Below are positions 33,231 through 50,449 of a DNA stretch of 64,000 nucleotides, piece by piece. The DNA is from Malus domestica (Eukaryota; Streptophyta; Magnoliopsida; Rosales; Rosaceae). The DNA is taken from assembly GCF_042453785.1 (NCBI RefSeq), contig NC_091673.1:13115501-13179500 (forward strand), given 5' to 3'. How positions within the stretch are numbered: position 1 is the first letter of the stretch; every line of letters begins with the position of its first letter. The translations under genes were made by a program, and so were the position numbers. The notes beneath the pieces were generated by a model that did not search any database, was not told where the DNA came from, and saw nothing but the letters and a program-made list of their open reading frames with translations.

Positions 33231-33397
33231 AGATTATTATTATGTTAGTCTAGATATAGCGAAATGCGGTATATGTATAATCTCTAAATATAGAGACTCG
33301 GATCCCATTAGCATATATGACTGTAGACCCAATTTACCAGAAAAATTAAATTAATTAATTAATTAAAGACCAAAAGTAAAGATTGAGAATTTTATTT

Positions 33398-33567
33398 TTT
33401 TTTTTAACAAATGATATTATTTACAGTAAGGGATGGGAGGTGGGCGGGCTAAGTCTCCCAATGTGTATGTAATAATGTGGTTAAAATCCATTTTTAGCGA
33501 GAATCGAACTTAAGACCTCTCACTTACAAGTAAAAAGAAATATCACTAGATTATAGTATTAAATGAT
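33398..33567 (-). mobile_element. tRNA-derived SINE-like element
   Basis: On the minus strand it reads CTAGTGATATTTC (A-box like), then TTACTTGTAAGTGAGAGG, then TTAAGTTCGATTCTCGC (B-box like), and ends TCATTTGTT followed by poly-A. The internal pol III promoter layout and poly-A tail fit a SINE. Target duplication not resolved. Confidence 0.6.
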
Positions 33568-34340
33568 TAAAAGTGTGTTACAAGTAAAAAATTGGGAATT
33601 AGATATCAAATCATTCGATTCATTCCTATGTTAATTAAAGTTTATATGGAGAGAAAAGTGTGTTTGATGACGTGTATGTTTCGTGGCCTTTTCGATTCCA
33701 AGAGGGCATGATGAGGACGATAATGGACGATATAGTGTATAGTATTTCGATTATGTTATTGCGTACAGAACAATCTCATGTTTTACTCATTAATTAATGG
33801 ATGTCTTACTCTTCCGATTTATATAGTAATTATATCGAGTTTATATTCATCCGGTCTAATATATTGTATTCGTATTGAAATACACATTTTTACCAACGAG
33901 TCTTTAGTACATTAGTAGTTGTCTTTTACTTGATTAGAGGAAGCCGCATGTCGAACTTATAAGAATATGAAAAAGATACATATTGTTTTGTTATGACGAT
34001 GTTTGTGGAGATCTGGAGTGAGTTAACCCCCATCGAAAGATTAAGAAATCTTACAAGGGTACTTAGAAAACTAGTTTACACCTAGTCAATAAGCTTTAGA
34101 TTGAAACTTCAGCTTTCTTAACAGTATTAGCAACTCGTGTTCCACATCATCCAATATATCCACATTCTCATTGAAGTTGGTTATTGGATTACCACCTCGA
34201 CTCCAAATTCCTTGAGAATGAGAAATTGAATTTCTAATTTGGTGTAGACCTTACTTCTCTTTTGATTCCTCTATAGTTAACGAACACATGAATAATCCAT
34301 AGGCAAGTCCAATTCTTTAATAAGTCATGGATTTTTTTTT
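33568..34340. other. Intergenic DNA, nothing recognised
   Basis: AT-rich, with stops in all frames. No motifs, repeats or element ends were identified. Confidence 0.4.
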
Positions 34341-34880
34341 TTCAAATTAAAAAGAAATTTCATTATAAATTGTCAAAAATTTACATAAGGCAAATATGTC
34401 AAGGTAGAGCGAACCAAGAGGCTACACATGCCAGATACAATACAATTACTTAAACATGATGGATCTAAATTCAACCAATAGAAAAGATATTCACGGTAAC
34501 TAAATATTGCAAGTGGGAGAACCATCATAAATGCACCACAAGGGAAAACCCGCAGCACCATATGGTGCAATCGTTGACAAAGAAGCCATATTATGAGTCA
34601 CTTCCAACTAACATTGAGCTTTCCCCTCATGGTTCCTTGCCTAGTGCACAAACCAGAACCGGTGCTGCAAAGGACTCACATTGACAAAACAAGAGAATAA
34701 CTACAACCATAACCACAAAGACGCTCCTCATTAAAGTGAGAGTGCGACTATAACTACAAATGCTTTCCTTAATAGAGTGAGAAAACGATCACTACTAAAC
34801 ACACAAGAAGGAAAAGAGAGGAGATGATGGATGCTTAGATTTGTGTGGAAATCTCATTAATTTTATGTTGAGTTCATATT
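34335..34880 (-). mobile_element. Possible 3' fragment of a non-LTR retroposon
   Basis: Read on the minus strand, a moderately GC-balanced segment ends with AATTTCTTTTTAATTTGAAAAAAAAAAA, a poly-A tail. The body shows no reverse transcriptase. The minus frame at 34373-34570 has no family match. The call rests on the tail alone. Confidence 0.3.
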
Positions 34881-35640
34881 GTATATGTCATGGACACCTC
34901 CGTAAAATAGCAAAGTAAACATATAAAAATATAAAGTTAGGTATCGTACGATAACTATTTCTGTTTTTAGTTTTTATTTTTTGGTTTGCACTTTTCTTTT
35001 TTTTTAAATTAGAACTTATTTGGTAATTACTTTAAAAAAAATAAAAATTGAAAACAAGAAATGAAAACTCAAGACTACTGTAGCTTTCAGTTTTTGCCTT
35101 GGTTTTCATTATTTATTTTTTTAAACTGAAAATTGACAAAAAAACTTAAAATAGTTACTCAATAAGATCAATTTTCAATTAAAAAAAAAAAAAAAAAACT
35201 GAAAACGAACTGCTTATCAAATGAACACTTAGAAAAGCATGGTTTTTTTAAAGAATTATTAATTTTTAACTCAAAAAGTCCACCTAGAAAGCTACAGGGT
35301 TCATTTTTATGTATCTCTTTGCTGTCATCATCTTTACCACTAGTATGAATGATTATACAAACCCATAATTAATCATACAAATTACGTGGGGCTATCCTTC
35401 GTGGGTATCATCGACAAAAAAAAAGTTTGATGAGCGTAAATGCATAAATATGAAATGTTTAATTAGGTAAGCTTTTTTTTTTTTTTTTTTTTTTTTTGGA
35501 AAATTAGGTAAGCTTAACATCTCAAATCTTGAATCATTGAGTGTTTAGCCGGTTGTATTTTGGGTGACACTCGTAATTGCATTGATCTGCACCAATAGTA
35601 TCTCAAGATTCAAGAACCTCTCTTTTTTTGACAATTTATT
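34881..35640. other. Intergenic DNA with homopolymer runs
   Basis: Long A run (about 35180-35199) and T run (about 35469-35497). No gene or element ends recognised. Confidence 0.45.
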
Positions 35641-35645
35641 ATAGA

Positions 35646-35802
35646 GAACTTTAACGAAAAGCACCTGGTACTGTTCACTTTAACGAAAAACCACATTTTT
35701 ACACTAAAAAGTCAATCCTGGTACTATTCACTTTACCCTTTATTTTGTCCTTATCATTAAAACTCAAAGTTTTCAAGCCATTTTCATTAGTTTTCCTTTT
35801 AT
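35646..35802 (+). mobile_element. AT-rich MITE, best-preserved copy
   Basis: Reads ACTTTAACGAAAAGCACCTG, then CACTTTAACGAAAAACCACA, then ACTATTCACTTTACCC, and ends TTTCATTAGTTTTCCTTTT. This copy is a useful reference for the five others in the window. Flanks suggest no long target duplication. Confidence 0.75.
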
Positions 35803-37600
35803 TCTATTCTAAATCACTCTAGTTAAGTATAAAGCGAGTAAATACATTGTCCAACCGAAAAGACATGAATAAATTTCTTTCATATTGTTCGTGATCAGCA
35901 TCAATGCCTCCATGAGACGAACTTAGGATTAAAACAGCATTTTTTTGGGGGTAATTTTTGAGGAATGATTTAAGTAATATTTAGTTAATGAAAATCTTCT
36001 TTGTAAGGATTCCAAAGATCCTTCAATCATATTCATTCATTATATATCGTGTGGTAAAAAAATATGATAAATTTTTTCGTCTAAAATTAAATATAAACAA
36101 TACCTGACGAAAACTGACCGTACGATGTACGATAAACGAATACGATTAGAGAATTATCAAAATTCTTCCAAGAGAATCCGAAAATGATCACCATTCAATG
36201 TAAAATAACATAAAGAAATAACAAGGTACAAACTTTCATGTGTTCATCGTTTTCGGTGGAGGTGCAAATCTCTAATTAAACCGACCCGCACTACGACTTA
36301 TTGTGTTGCCTGCTGCCAAAGTGCCAAGCCTGCAACTGTGTGTAGATATGTATTTTAGTATTACCAAATTTAGCACATTGCTTTTTTATGCGTGTGATTA
36401 TTCTATTTCATGAACCCTCGTGTGTGCACAATTTCAGAGCCAGAACTCGCAGTTCCCACCGTCCTATTTCTGAATTTCACAAAAGATTCCAGCCATATTA
36501 TCTTCACACTAATTTTTATGGGGTCTGGAGGTACGAGATATTTTAGATTTGTTTAAGCGTCAAATTTTTTATTCGATATAAAAGATTTAAGAGATAATAT
36601 TTATGTATTTTGATGCGAAAAAATAATTTATATGAAACGAATGTATCATCTTGTGACATTTTAATTCGATAAACAAATTGTCATATGGGGCAAAACGTAC
36701 CCATGATAACATATTATTGAACAAGGAACGTAACAGACGGTGCACTTGTTTTATGTAAATCTTTCTATTAGTGCGAGTTTGACCCCCACCATCCTCCTCC
36801 CTCTTAGCATTTAACAATTTAATCCAACAACGTTATCGTTTGTCAAGAGATTTAACGTGAAAAAAACTTGAAATATCTTATACTCTGAAACACCATAATA
36901 TTTTAAAAGATTTTGACTAGCATAAGGAAAGTTACAGGTGATTATGATCTCATTTGTTTGGACCATACTTCGTCAATTCCGAAACTACCAAGCACCGATC
37001 ATCTCCATATTTTTAGGGGCCTCTTGGCCACCATCGTGCAATTCACTAGCAGCAGGAATCGAACTTAAGACGTGTTGTGTGAATTATGAGCCTGAAATTC
37101 ATTATCAACCATTAAGCCATCCCGTGATAGTTACTCTTCAATGTGCTACAGAGATGGTGTCGGTTGATTCAAAACCTTAGAGATGGAGCTGGTTGATTCA
37201 CCTACTATATCATCATATTCACCAAAATTCTAAAAATTATTTTAACTCCATATATAGAACTTTTGTAAAACCCCAAGAAAAGCCAAATGAGAACAAAAAT
37301 GTATTTTCTGTTTAGGAAGGGAAGAGAAAAATGAAAAAAAAAATCTTTTTCGTTCAAAAGTTGCTGCATTGGTGGGTGTAGAAAGAACGACAACCAAACA
37401 CGGCCTTAGCCGTCGGGTCCCCCTTTTGGAATTGGTTCCAAACCCAAGGCCCATATAAAATTTTAAAAATCCAGGGTATTTCCGTCAATTACATTATTTA
37501 TCCAAAAAGCCTCTCTTCCAGTTCCGGAACGACGCATCCGAAAATTAGGAAAATTCGAGGACAAATTAGTCCTTTCAAAGTAATTTCAATTTTGTAAATA
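35803..37600. other. Intergenic DNA upstream of kinesin-13A
   Basis: No coding sequence recognised. A GAATCGAACTTAAGACGTG phrase near 37057 recalls SINE B-box words. The last 200 bases before 37640 are the probable kinesin promoter. Confidence 0.4.
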
Positions 37601-37638
37601 GCCGTTTAATAATTTTGAAATTTATAACGACGTCGTTG

Positions 37639-38214
37639 TCCTCTCTCTCTCTCTCTCTCTCTGACTTTCTCTCTCTTGTTGTCACAGAAAGATTATTTTA
37701 TAATCCAAGCAAGCCGTCCAAATCTCTCTCTCTTCCGTGGAGCCTCTTACCATCATCAACCCCATTTGCGAAGCCAAATTCCAACAAACCCTCCCTCCCT
37801 CCTTACAATCAAAATTAGGGTTTTGCTTTCTCCCAATTCGCTCGCAGATCTGATCGAAATTGCTATTCTTTTCTTTTGATCAATTGATAACCGCAGATCT
37901 TGGTTGCGTAGTTTCTTCTATTTCATCCGGTCCGGTTCGTCCGATTGCGAATGCAAGAATTTGATTGATTTTCTGCATTGTTTGGTGTGGAATTTCTGAG
38001 ATCGATTCGATCGAATTGCAGATTCTGAGGGTTCGAAATCGCATTTCCGTTGGTTTTACTTTCATGTCCCGCTTCGAATTCGAGTTTTCTCCACCCTGTG
38101 AGTATATGTAGTTTCATGCAGATCATCGTGCTTCTATTCGTTTGAAATTCTTGTGCTTTTTGCGTTTTACGTGTTTATATAAACGCATTTTGGTGGTGTG
38201 TTTTTGTGGAGCAG
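37639..38214 (+). promoter_or_regulatory. 5' UTR region of kinesin-13A with (CT)n tract and leader intron
   Basis: A CT microsatellite (37639-37662), a common 5'-UTR feature in plants, is followed by C-rich leader sequence. A donor at 38098 (CCACCCT/GTGAGTATATG) and an acceptor ending at 38214 (GTGGAGCAG/TTGTTGG) define a probable leader intron. The coding start is 54 bases after it. Confidence 0.55.
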
Positions 38215-38268
38215 TTGTTGGTATTTAGATCCTGAAAATTGGCTCCTCAAAGACGGTCGCAGCGCCAC

Positions 38269-43381
<5,113 letters not shown>

Positions 43382-43776
43382 GGCAGGCACTTTGTTTCGC
43401 TGCGCACTGTATCTTGTATTGTAGACATTACAAAGCAGGAGGCCTGTGGGAGAGGATTTGAGGCATTGCAGACTCCGGACTTTGTTCACATCCAGACTTC
43501 TGGCTTGAAGCACGGGAATGGGGATAGGATTCGTGTCTTTTGCCGGTAATTTGTGTTTTCTTTTGTAATTCTTTAGATAAGTCCGTCGATGTGTTCTTGC
43601 CGAGTTCCTCTGGATTTTGGATTTCGGCTGTTGTGTAATGGTGACCGGGGATTTGATTGCACAAAGTATTTTCTAGTAAAGGAAAAAAAATGAAAATATA
43701 AGGTTTATATTTCATTTTGTTTGGTTTTTACTGTTCCTCGAGTAGCCATGTCAGAGAGTTGCAAGCCCCTTCTAAA

Positions 43777-43975
43777 GGATTTGGATCCTCTCCTGAGCTA
43801 ATGGAGAGGATCCTCCTAACCACTAATCATGGGCCGTTGGATTTTTATCCAACAGCTATAATTATTATAACTTTAAAAGGGCCCTCCTGGTTGTAGCCGT
43901 TGGATAAAAATCCAACGGCCATTGATTAGTGGTCAGGAGGACCCTCTCCATTAGCTCAGGAGAGGATCCAAGTCC
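43777..43975. mobile_element. 199-bp MITE (Mutator-type) between two convergent genes, inserted in a palindrome
   Basis: The TIRs are long: GGATTTGGATCCTCTCCTGA on the left, GCTCAGGAGAGGATCCAAGT near the right end, with inner arms (CCGTTGGATTTTTATCCAAC) also paired. The flanks are perfect 9-bp repeats, CCTTCTAAA (43768-43776 and 43976-43984). Outside the element, AGAGTTGCAAGCCC and GGGCTTGCAACTCT face each other, so the original site was itself a short hairpin. Non-coding. Confidence 0.88.
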
Positions 43976-44535
43976 CCTTCTAAAGGGCTTGCAACTCTAG
44001 TGCTAAAATCGCATTTACTCCTGCATCTGAGGTTTTGAGACCGTTTCTTTTTACCACAATTTTAACCACTCGAAGGGTTTCAAAAGCACTTGAGCAATGG
44101 TTTGAAGGTGCCTTGAGTAGCTATATTTCTGAATTCCCAAAGCATAAGCAAATTGGCCAAAACAAACGAAACCTTTGTTTTATAAATAGAAATATTTCTC
44201 ACGACAGTTGGATCAAGATACAAAGGACCAAAAGGAAACCTGCAGTCTAGGATTTGTTCAGGCTCTCAACATTTATGTTTCCGGCAATCAAGGTTCCCAC
44301 TTGTATTGTATATACAAGTAACTATTTCCGCATCGTGCTCTGATAAGCCTTGACTTACAGGACTCACCTCGCCAGGACAACTCTCAAATCACTCAAAAAA
44401 AATGCGAAACTGGCACGACCGGCAATAACACTATGAATCTAATGCAGACATTGATGGGCACACCTACTTCATGATATCATTAGCTAATTCCTGATTGGTA
44501 CTACAGCATGTCAAAAGCTTGCTTCGTAGACACAA

Positions 44536-47500
44536 TCAGTCTGCTCTCAATTTTAGGATCTCCTTCGCTGTTCTCGATCGAAAATATGGCATGTGTTCCT
44601 GCAATGACAATAAAAACAGGGTTGAATCATACTAACTAAAAGTTGTTCAGCAGAGCGAGGAATGGTTGGTAGTGCGAGTTTTTCATGGAAACCTAATCCA
44701 AGAGCAGGCCATACATGAGCAGTTCATTCTATTGCATACTAGTACGAGAGGAAAGAAGAAGAAATAAAAGGAGCCAGTACCGAGATTCTTCCCCCTAGAA
44801 TATTGGCTATAATTTCCCATTTTAAAGGTTTGAATGCATGTGCAGTCAAATAAATATGAATTAGCAACAGAAGCATCTCTATATGCGTTACCTGTTTGAA
44901 ACAGAGCCCAATATCCCTGCTATAAAAGTCAGCATATTTAACCATGAAAACACCACAGTCATACCTGTTATAAAGAAATTGATCAGAACAATTAATTATA
45001 AAGAGTTCGCAAAAAAAAAAATATTAATAATAATTTCCAGCAAGTGTCAAGACATGCAATGTTAGCCTACCCATTCTCCTGCTCAGGAAGGTTGTCAACA
45101 TATTCTAATTCCCAAGAACTCAAATCGATATCCTCTCCACTCTTGTCCTTCACTTCATCAACGTAGTATTTAGCCTGCAAATATACACAGTGAACCGTTA
45201 GCTGCAACTCAATTGATTGAATGGATTTACTACTTTTCCTACCATTTTCTCAGGGCCTGCCATAAGAATCGAGAAAAGGAAAAAGAAAAAGATGAATAAA
45301 CTACCAGGTGGGCCTAATAATATCTTCTGGCCTGCACAGAATATACTGTTTTTCTTTTGGCCGTCAAAATGAGGCAAATAAACAATAGTACCGGATGGAT
45401 CAGCTAAATGAACAAAAGGGAAAATAGTGATACTTCTAACTATGATGTTAAAATCAAAGTTCTGACAAGCCATTGTTTCCAGAGATGTGATGTCCATATA
45501 GACTGGTGGAGCCAGAACTTCATATGGGTGGGCGGACAACCTAAATTTAGTAGCCATTTCCTAAAACTGCACAATTCAAAGCCATATACCTTGAGGTGGG
45601 AGACAAGACCACTAGCAGTCTTAACATTGAGACGGCCTGGTAGCCATAGTGTTCAAAGGGTTGGTTGGGAAATCATTATGTGCAACTACATAACAAATGA
45701 GGAGTGTATTGTCTGCACTACTTTTTGGCCTTCAAGCTTCTAGACAATTAATTCAAATATCACTTACCACCAATTAAGATTTTTTACTATGAAGAGTTAA
45801 TTGATGGTAGATGATTGATGAAATGGTTGCTCAGACATCATGAACACTAAAATGTTTCTGAGTGGAGAATGGCTTTGGATTCAATAATTTGATGTGCAGA
45901 TTGCATACCACATTAAGAGTGCATGCAGGGAGGGATATTCTTCCCAAGTTCCGCAGGCAAGGCTGACAATATGATTTTATACACTTTTAAAACCCAGACA
46001 GTTCCCACAGATGGTTTATAAAAGAGTAGCAGGAAATTATAAGGTACCAACAATGGCAAGAATTTTAGTATTATAAAAAAAAATACCAACGTCCCATACC
46101 CCTTACCACAAAAAATAAAATAAAACAGGTGTTATCGAGGGTAAGCACCATGCATCAATAAATTATATCAACAGCCAAACAAAAGATGACTACAAAACGT
46201 ACCAATATTCTCATCACTTGGGTATCCCTTCCTTTGAGTGAATCAAGATACTGTAACTTCTGATCTACCTTGTTAATAACTGCCAAGCACCAATGTATTT
46301 CTTTGTGGATGGGGACAAATATCTGAAAAGAAAACCACTTATGAAATAAATGTGATTTCCGTAGAACTGAGTATATGGTGTAAGGAAAAAGGTTTGATTA
46401 AAGTTACTTTGTCGCAATCAATGAGGTAGTATCCCAACTTTCTTTCGGTAGTCCACCTTCTGACAGATTTATAATCATAGCCACCTTTCCCACTTATCAA
46501 CTGCACATTAAATTTCAGAAAAATAAGAGCATGGAAAATCTTAATCGGACAGCAAAGATGGTACCCAATCTAGGCAAATTATTACTAGGAGTGTGAATGC
46601 ACGGGCTGAGTTGACAGGCCTTGCCTGCAGTTAGCCTAAAGAGCACATGGCTGAGCTCTCAACCCAGCCCAGCCATCAGGCCTAAAGTTGATCAAAATGT
46701 AATATACGTAAACAATGGGACAAACAACTGGGGCATTTCGGGTCAGGCTTATATCAGGCTGATTTATTTTCTGAACTTCAAATCAAATGTTTTAAATCAG
46801 CCACAACTCAGACGAGACTTGTCCTAAAGGTCGATGAAATTGCAGCACAATTTGACCAATTGAAAATAAACTGGAATTAGAGCTTCATATATTATTAACA
46901 TTTTCAAAACATATATTGTTTCAACTCTTAAGGAAGTTTCATAAATCAAGGAGTGACTATATAATTCATAATAGTGTGCACTTATCTAGACAAGAAATTA
47001 ATGATATCAGCAAAATATTTGCCAAACTCTTCTGACTGTAAAAAGAAAAAAAGAAAAAAGAAAAAAAGAGAGAACTAAACAGGATATGCATATACAAATA
47101 TGTGCCGAGAACCATGACTAAAAGATATAAGAAGACTACATGCAAATTACAAACCTTTGTATAGAAAAATGTGTTGAAGAAGTGACATTTTAAGAACTTT
47201 TGTGGTTCTCTCTTCTCCCTCTCTTTCAGCAATTCAAGGTACACATTTATGACCTGAAAGCAAGAAAGTGCACGTTATCAAGAAACTAAATTACCAGTTT
47301 GGTAAGCCCGTATAAGTCCCACATCAACCATTAAAAACAAAATCTAATGAAGAAACTTAATCTTTGTCATTGCTAAAAAAAAATGTAAACACATAACCTA
47401 AGAATACCTCATCCTTCAACCACGCCCCTGGTCTAAGGCACTGCAGAAGTTCACCAGTTATCTCTATGTTTGAGTTCTCATGAGTTACCAAGATCCTCTT

Positions 47501-48663
47501 CCTGTTGAAGGAACCCCAACAATGTTATAGTTTACCATACACCAATTTTAAAATGAACCAATATATATGCATAAATCCATACCGGTTGGAGGAAGAAAAT
47601 GCTTGCTCAATCTCCGCCACTTCCTCCTTTCTAAGAGGGACAAATGGTTCAACGGGCACAACCTAAAAAGAAATGGGAATAGCTTATTAAGACTTCGTTA
47701 CCAATCATTACTTCCAGGTTGATACAAGCTTTTTAACTTTAGAATTAGTAACAATTCTTCAAACTACATACCAAGCATATCCCCAGATAACCAAAGAAAT
47801 GAAAATTATACTTTATAGTTTATAACAGGTAGAAAGTTAATGCAAAACGATAAAACATTCACCTCCACTGGTTTCTTTTGTGGACGCAGCGATTCAAGCA
47901 TATACCGTTTCTTCCAATGGAAGTCAATTTGGAAATCCAAATGTTTCAGTTTCGGAGTCCGCCTCTCTACACTCTCAATCAACAGCTTGTATGCTGCCTT
48001 ACTTGGCACACCCACCTCACGATTCAGCGACAGTGAGTCCAACATCTTCCCTGCACTGTCCTCTTTGAAAGCAGTATTCGTAGTTGTGGTCAAGTCTGAA
48101 ACCACTGAAGAAGCCGATGGATGAGTAGCCTGAGTTCCACAATCCACCATCTTCGTATCCAATTCCTGCCCATAATCCACCACAGAAGGCCCTTCTTGGT
48201 CATCTTCCTCTATAGCCACAACTTCTTCTATGCTTGAATCCTCGGAAACCCGATCATCTTCAACCTCCTTATCCAATTCAATCACCTCCTTGTCCTTGGT
48301 CGAATACCGAAATGCACTGAAGGCGACGTTCTTTGCCTTGTCCAAATGGTAACTCAGTACATTGCCCATCGACCGCTCTTCAGGAACCCCTCTAGTTTTC
48401 GGACTCAAACCACGAAAGGACCCGAATTTTTGTGTTCTGCAAGGGGCGTGAACTCTAGGCAATGGGGGCTTTATATCCGGGTACCGAGAGAGCCTCGAAC
48501 CGGCGCTTTTAGAAGAGACGATGAGTTGGTTCGGGCTCTGATTCACGTGAGACAATCTGGGTCGCTTCGAGCTTTGAAAATTAGGCAAATTCAGAGATGG
48601 GTGCGCACAATTGAAGCTCAAACGCTCGTCCCCTCGCTTACGGTTGCTGGTTAGCGCTCCCAT
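44536..48663 (-). CDS. ESD4: SUMO-specific cysteine protease, ESD4/ULP1 family (9 exons, 508 aa)
   Basis: Minus-strand exons: 47863-48663, 47583-47662, 47408-47501, 47155-47253, 46408-46500, 46203-46322, 45071-45174, 44892-44964 and 44536-44598. They join in phase to 509 codons. The N-terminus MGALTSNRKRGDERLSFN and the long divergent first exon resemble Arabidopsis ESD4. The C48 peptidase domain is at about 300-508. Catalytic His399 (HKEIHW), Asp416 (QYLDSLKG), Gln461 (PEQENG) and Cys467 (YDCGVF) are all present, so it should be active. ESD4 matures SUMO precursors and removes SUMO from targets at the nuclear envelope; its loss causes early flowering. The C-terminus RTAKEILKLRAD matches the family. 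ELS1, a paralogue, is the main alternative. The gene converges on kinesin-13A. Confidence 0.94.
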
Positions 48664-49056
48664 TGATAGACCCGGAGCTCAAAAACCCTAGAAATTCACA
48701 TCTCATCTGATGAAAACCATGTTAGGGCAAACAATCACCTGGCGAAACTTAAAACCCTAAATGTGGCGCAATCGGAATTCAAAATTAGGGTTTTTGGTAA
48801 GCTGCGAAGAGGAAAAAGGGGGGAGAGAATGGTTCGATTGGAGCTTGTTGAAATCGGAAATTTGAAGGGAGCAAAAACCCTAGAAACGCACCAGAAAATC
48901 TGTGGAGACAAAAGTGTTCCCGCTTCAATGAAGATTGAAGGGCTTGAGAAGAATTTTTTGATTTTGTTTAGTCGGAGAGTAATTTTAATTTTGACGCAGT
49001 TTGAGTTGGGATCTGCATTTCCCAATTTTGCTCGTGTGCGTTTTAAAAAAGAAAAT
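48664..49056 (-). promoter_or_regulatory. 5' leader and promoter of the ESD4-like gene
   Basis: The segment upstream of the ATG at 48663 is mixed-composition DNA with several AAACCCTA-type words (CTAGGGTTTTTG on the minus strand), telo-box-like motifs common in plant promoters. No clear TATA box. The region is cut short by a MITE beginning about 49057. The plus frame at 48763-49089 is judged a chance reading. Confidence 0.4.
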
Positions 49057-49207
49057 TTAACCAAAAACTTCAAATACCGTTTCTTTTAACGAAAAATTAT
49101 ATTTTTATATTAAAAAATCAATCTTTATACTATTTATTTATCTTTTATTTTACCTTTATTATTAAAACTCAAAGTCTTGAAGTTATTTTTAATATTTTTC
49201 CTTTTAA
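49057..49207 (+). mobile_element. AT-rich MITE, degraded copy
   Basis: AACTTCAAATACCGTTTCTT, TTTAACGAAAAATTATATTT, ATACTATTTATTTATC and TTGAAGTTATTTTTAATATT follow the family order with many substitutions. It lies about 0.4 kb upstream of the ESD4-like start codon. Confidence 0.65.
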
Positions 49208-49267
49208 GAAACGCTTCGGCTTTTTGGTAGAATTACTTTTTGTTTTTTTACATCGATATTATTTTAA

Positions 49268-49574
49268 TCTCTACTAATTAATAAAATATTTATTGTCAAC
49301 CAAAATTTTATGAAATTATTAGTTTAACCCTTTAATTAAAACATAACATGAATAAGAAATATGAGGCACAACTGTAATTTCATACAATCAAATTTTGCTA
49401 TTTTTTTTTTCAAAACCTCACTTACATGTAATCCTAACATATCTCTAATTAAAAATAAATAAATAAATAACTTCATACTCTCACATTCTCTATCACTCTG
49501 TTCTTCTCTCCTTCTATTTCAAAAACAAAAATAAAAAAAAATTCTCACACACTTTGTGTGCACCCATATGCTAG
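49268..49574 (+). mobile_element. Short non-autonomous Helitron (second copy)
   Basis: Starts TCTCTACTAATTAATAAAAT after an A and ends CACCCATATGCTAG. A hairpin (CACACTTTGTGTG) lies about 10 bases before the CTAG, as Helitron 3' ends require. It aligns along its length with 13325-13628. The base after CTAG is C rather than T, presumably mutated. Confidence 0.78.
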
Positions 49575-50440
49575 CTATTTTTAAAATAACTAAAAAGTTT
49601 TTGGTGAAATTGATTTTACGTTTTAAACACTTTAAGTGTTTTTCAGAAGAAACACTATTTTTTGCATAAATCATTTAAAGTGTTTTTCAAAGATCCACTT
49701 AGATTTTTACTCATAATGAATTTTAAAAATATTTTCACTAAAAACGCTTTCAGTCATTTTATAAATATTTCCAAATAAGCTATACATTAAGGGGAAAAAA
49801 AACAATTCTTTTTTATGCAAAAAAATAAAGAAAAAAAAAACCTTTCACCCATTACTATACATAAGGTTTTAACTACTTTCGTTGTGACTTTCTTAGTGTT
49901 TACGAATAACCAGTAGTTCAAATCTTAACAAGTAAATAATAAATTAATTAGGAGAAAAATTAGTTTCGAACTAATTTCTAACTTGGTTGATCATTAATTA
50001 TATAAACATGCCTGCTTGAAGAAATGTGTATGAAAATCGTATACGTTAAAGAGCGAGTGCGAAAGAAATTATTCATTATATTATGTGATAAACATAATTT
50101 TATGGCTTGAATGTCAAAATGATCAACGTGTTATAGTCATATGGCCAATTTAGTCTTTGTGTTTTTTATTTAGCTAATTTAGTCCTCGTATTTGTCTTTG
50201 TTAGCCAATTAAGGACATTTCATTTCATCTCTATTAAAAAATTCATAAAAAATTATAAGAGATATAATTACCTTTTATCTTTACAGAAAAATGATTTGAG
50301 AAATAATACATATAAGAGAAAAACGTCCAATATGAAAAAATGATTAAGGTTGTGATATAGAAAAGAGAGGGGGTAACGTTAGGGAGGAGGTCGGGAGTTG
50401 GGAGGAGAATAAATTTTCTTTTAATTTATTTCATTTGAGA
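49575..50440. other. Intergenic DNA, AT-rich, nothing recognised
   Basis: Contains repeated AGTGTTTTTC words near 49620-49690 and phrases such as CCAATTTAGTCTTTGTG (50150) that recur in reverse near 51900-51960 on the other side of the Mutator-like element. This suggests that element was inserted into an older inverted-repeat transposon. Confidence 0.45.
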
Positions 50441-50449
50441 TACTTTAAA

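Noticed and set aside
45198..45557. 119-codon minus-strand frame within an intron of the ESD4-like gene
   Set aside because: Falls wholly in the intron between exons 6 and 7, no motif, and exon joining on both sides is in phase without it.
48763..49089. 108-codon plus-strand frame upstream of the ESD4-like gene
   Set aside because: Lies in the leader/promoter of a gene on the other strand and runs into a MITE; no motif.
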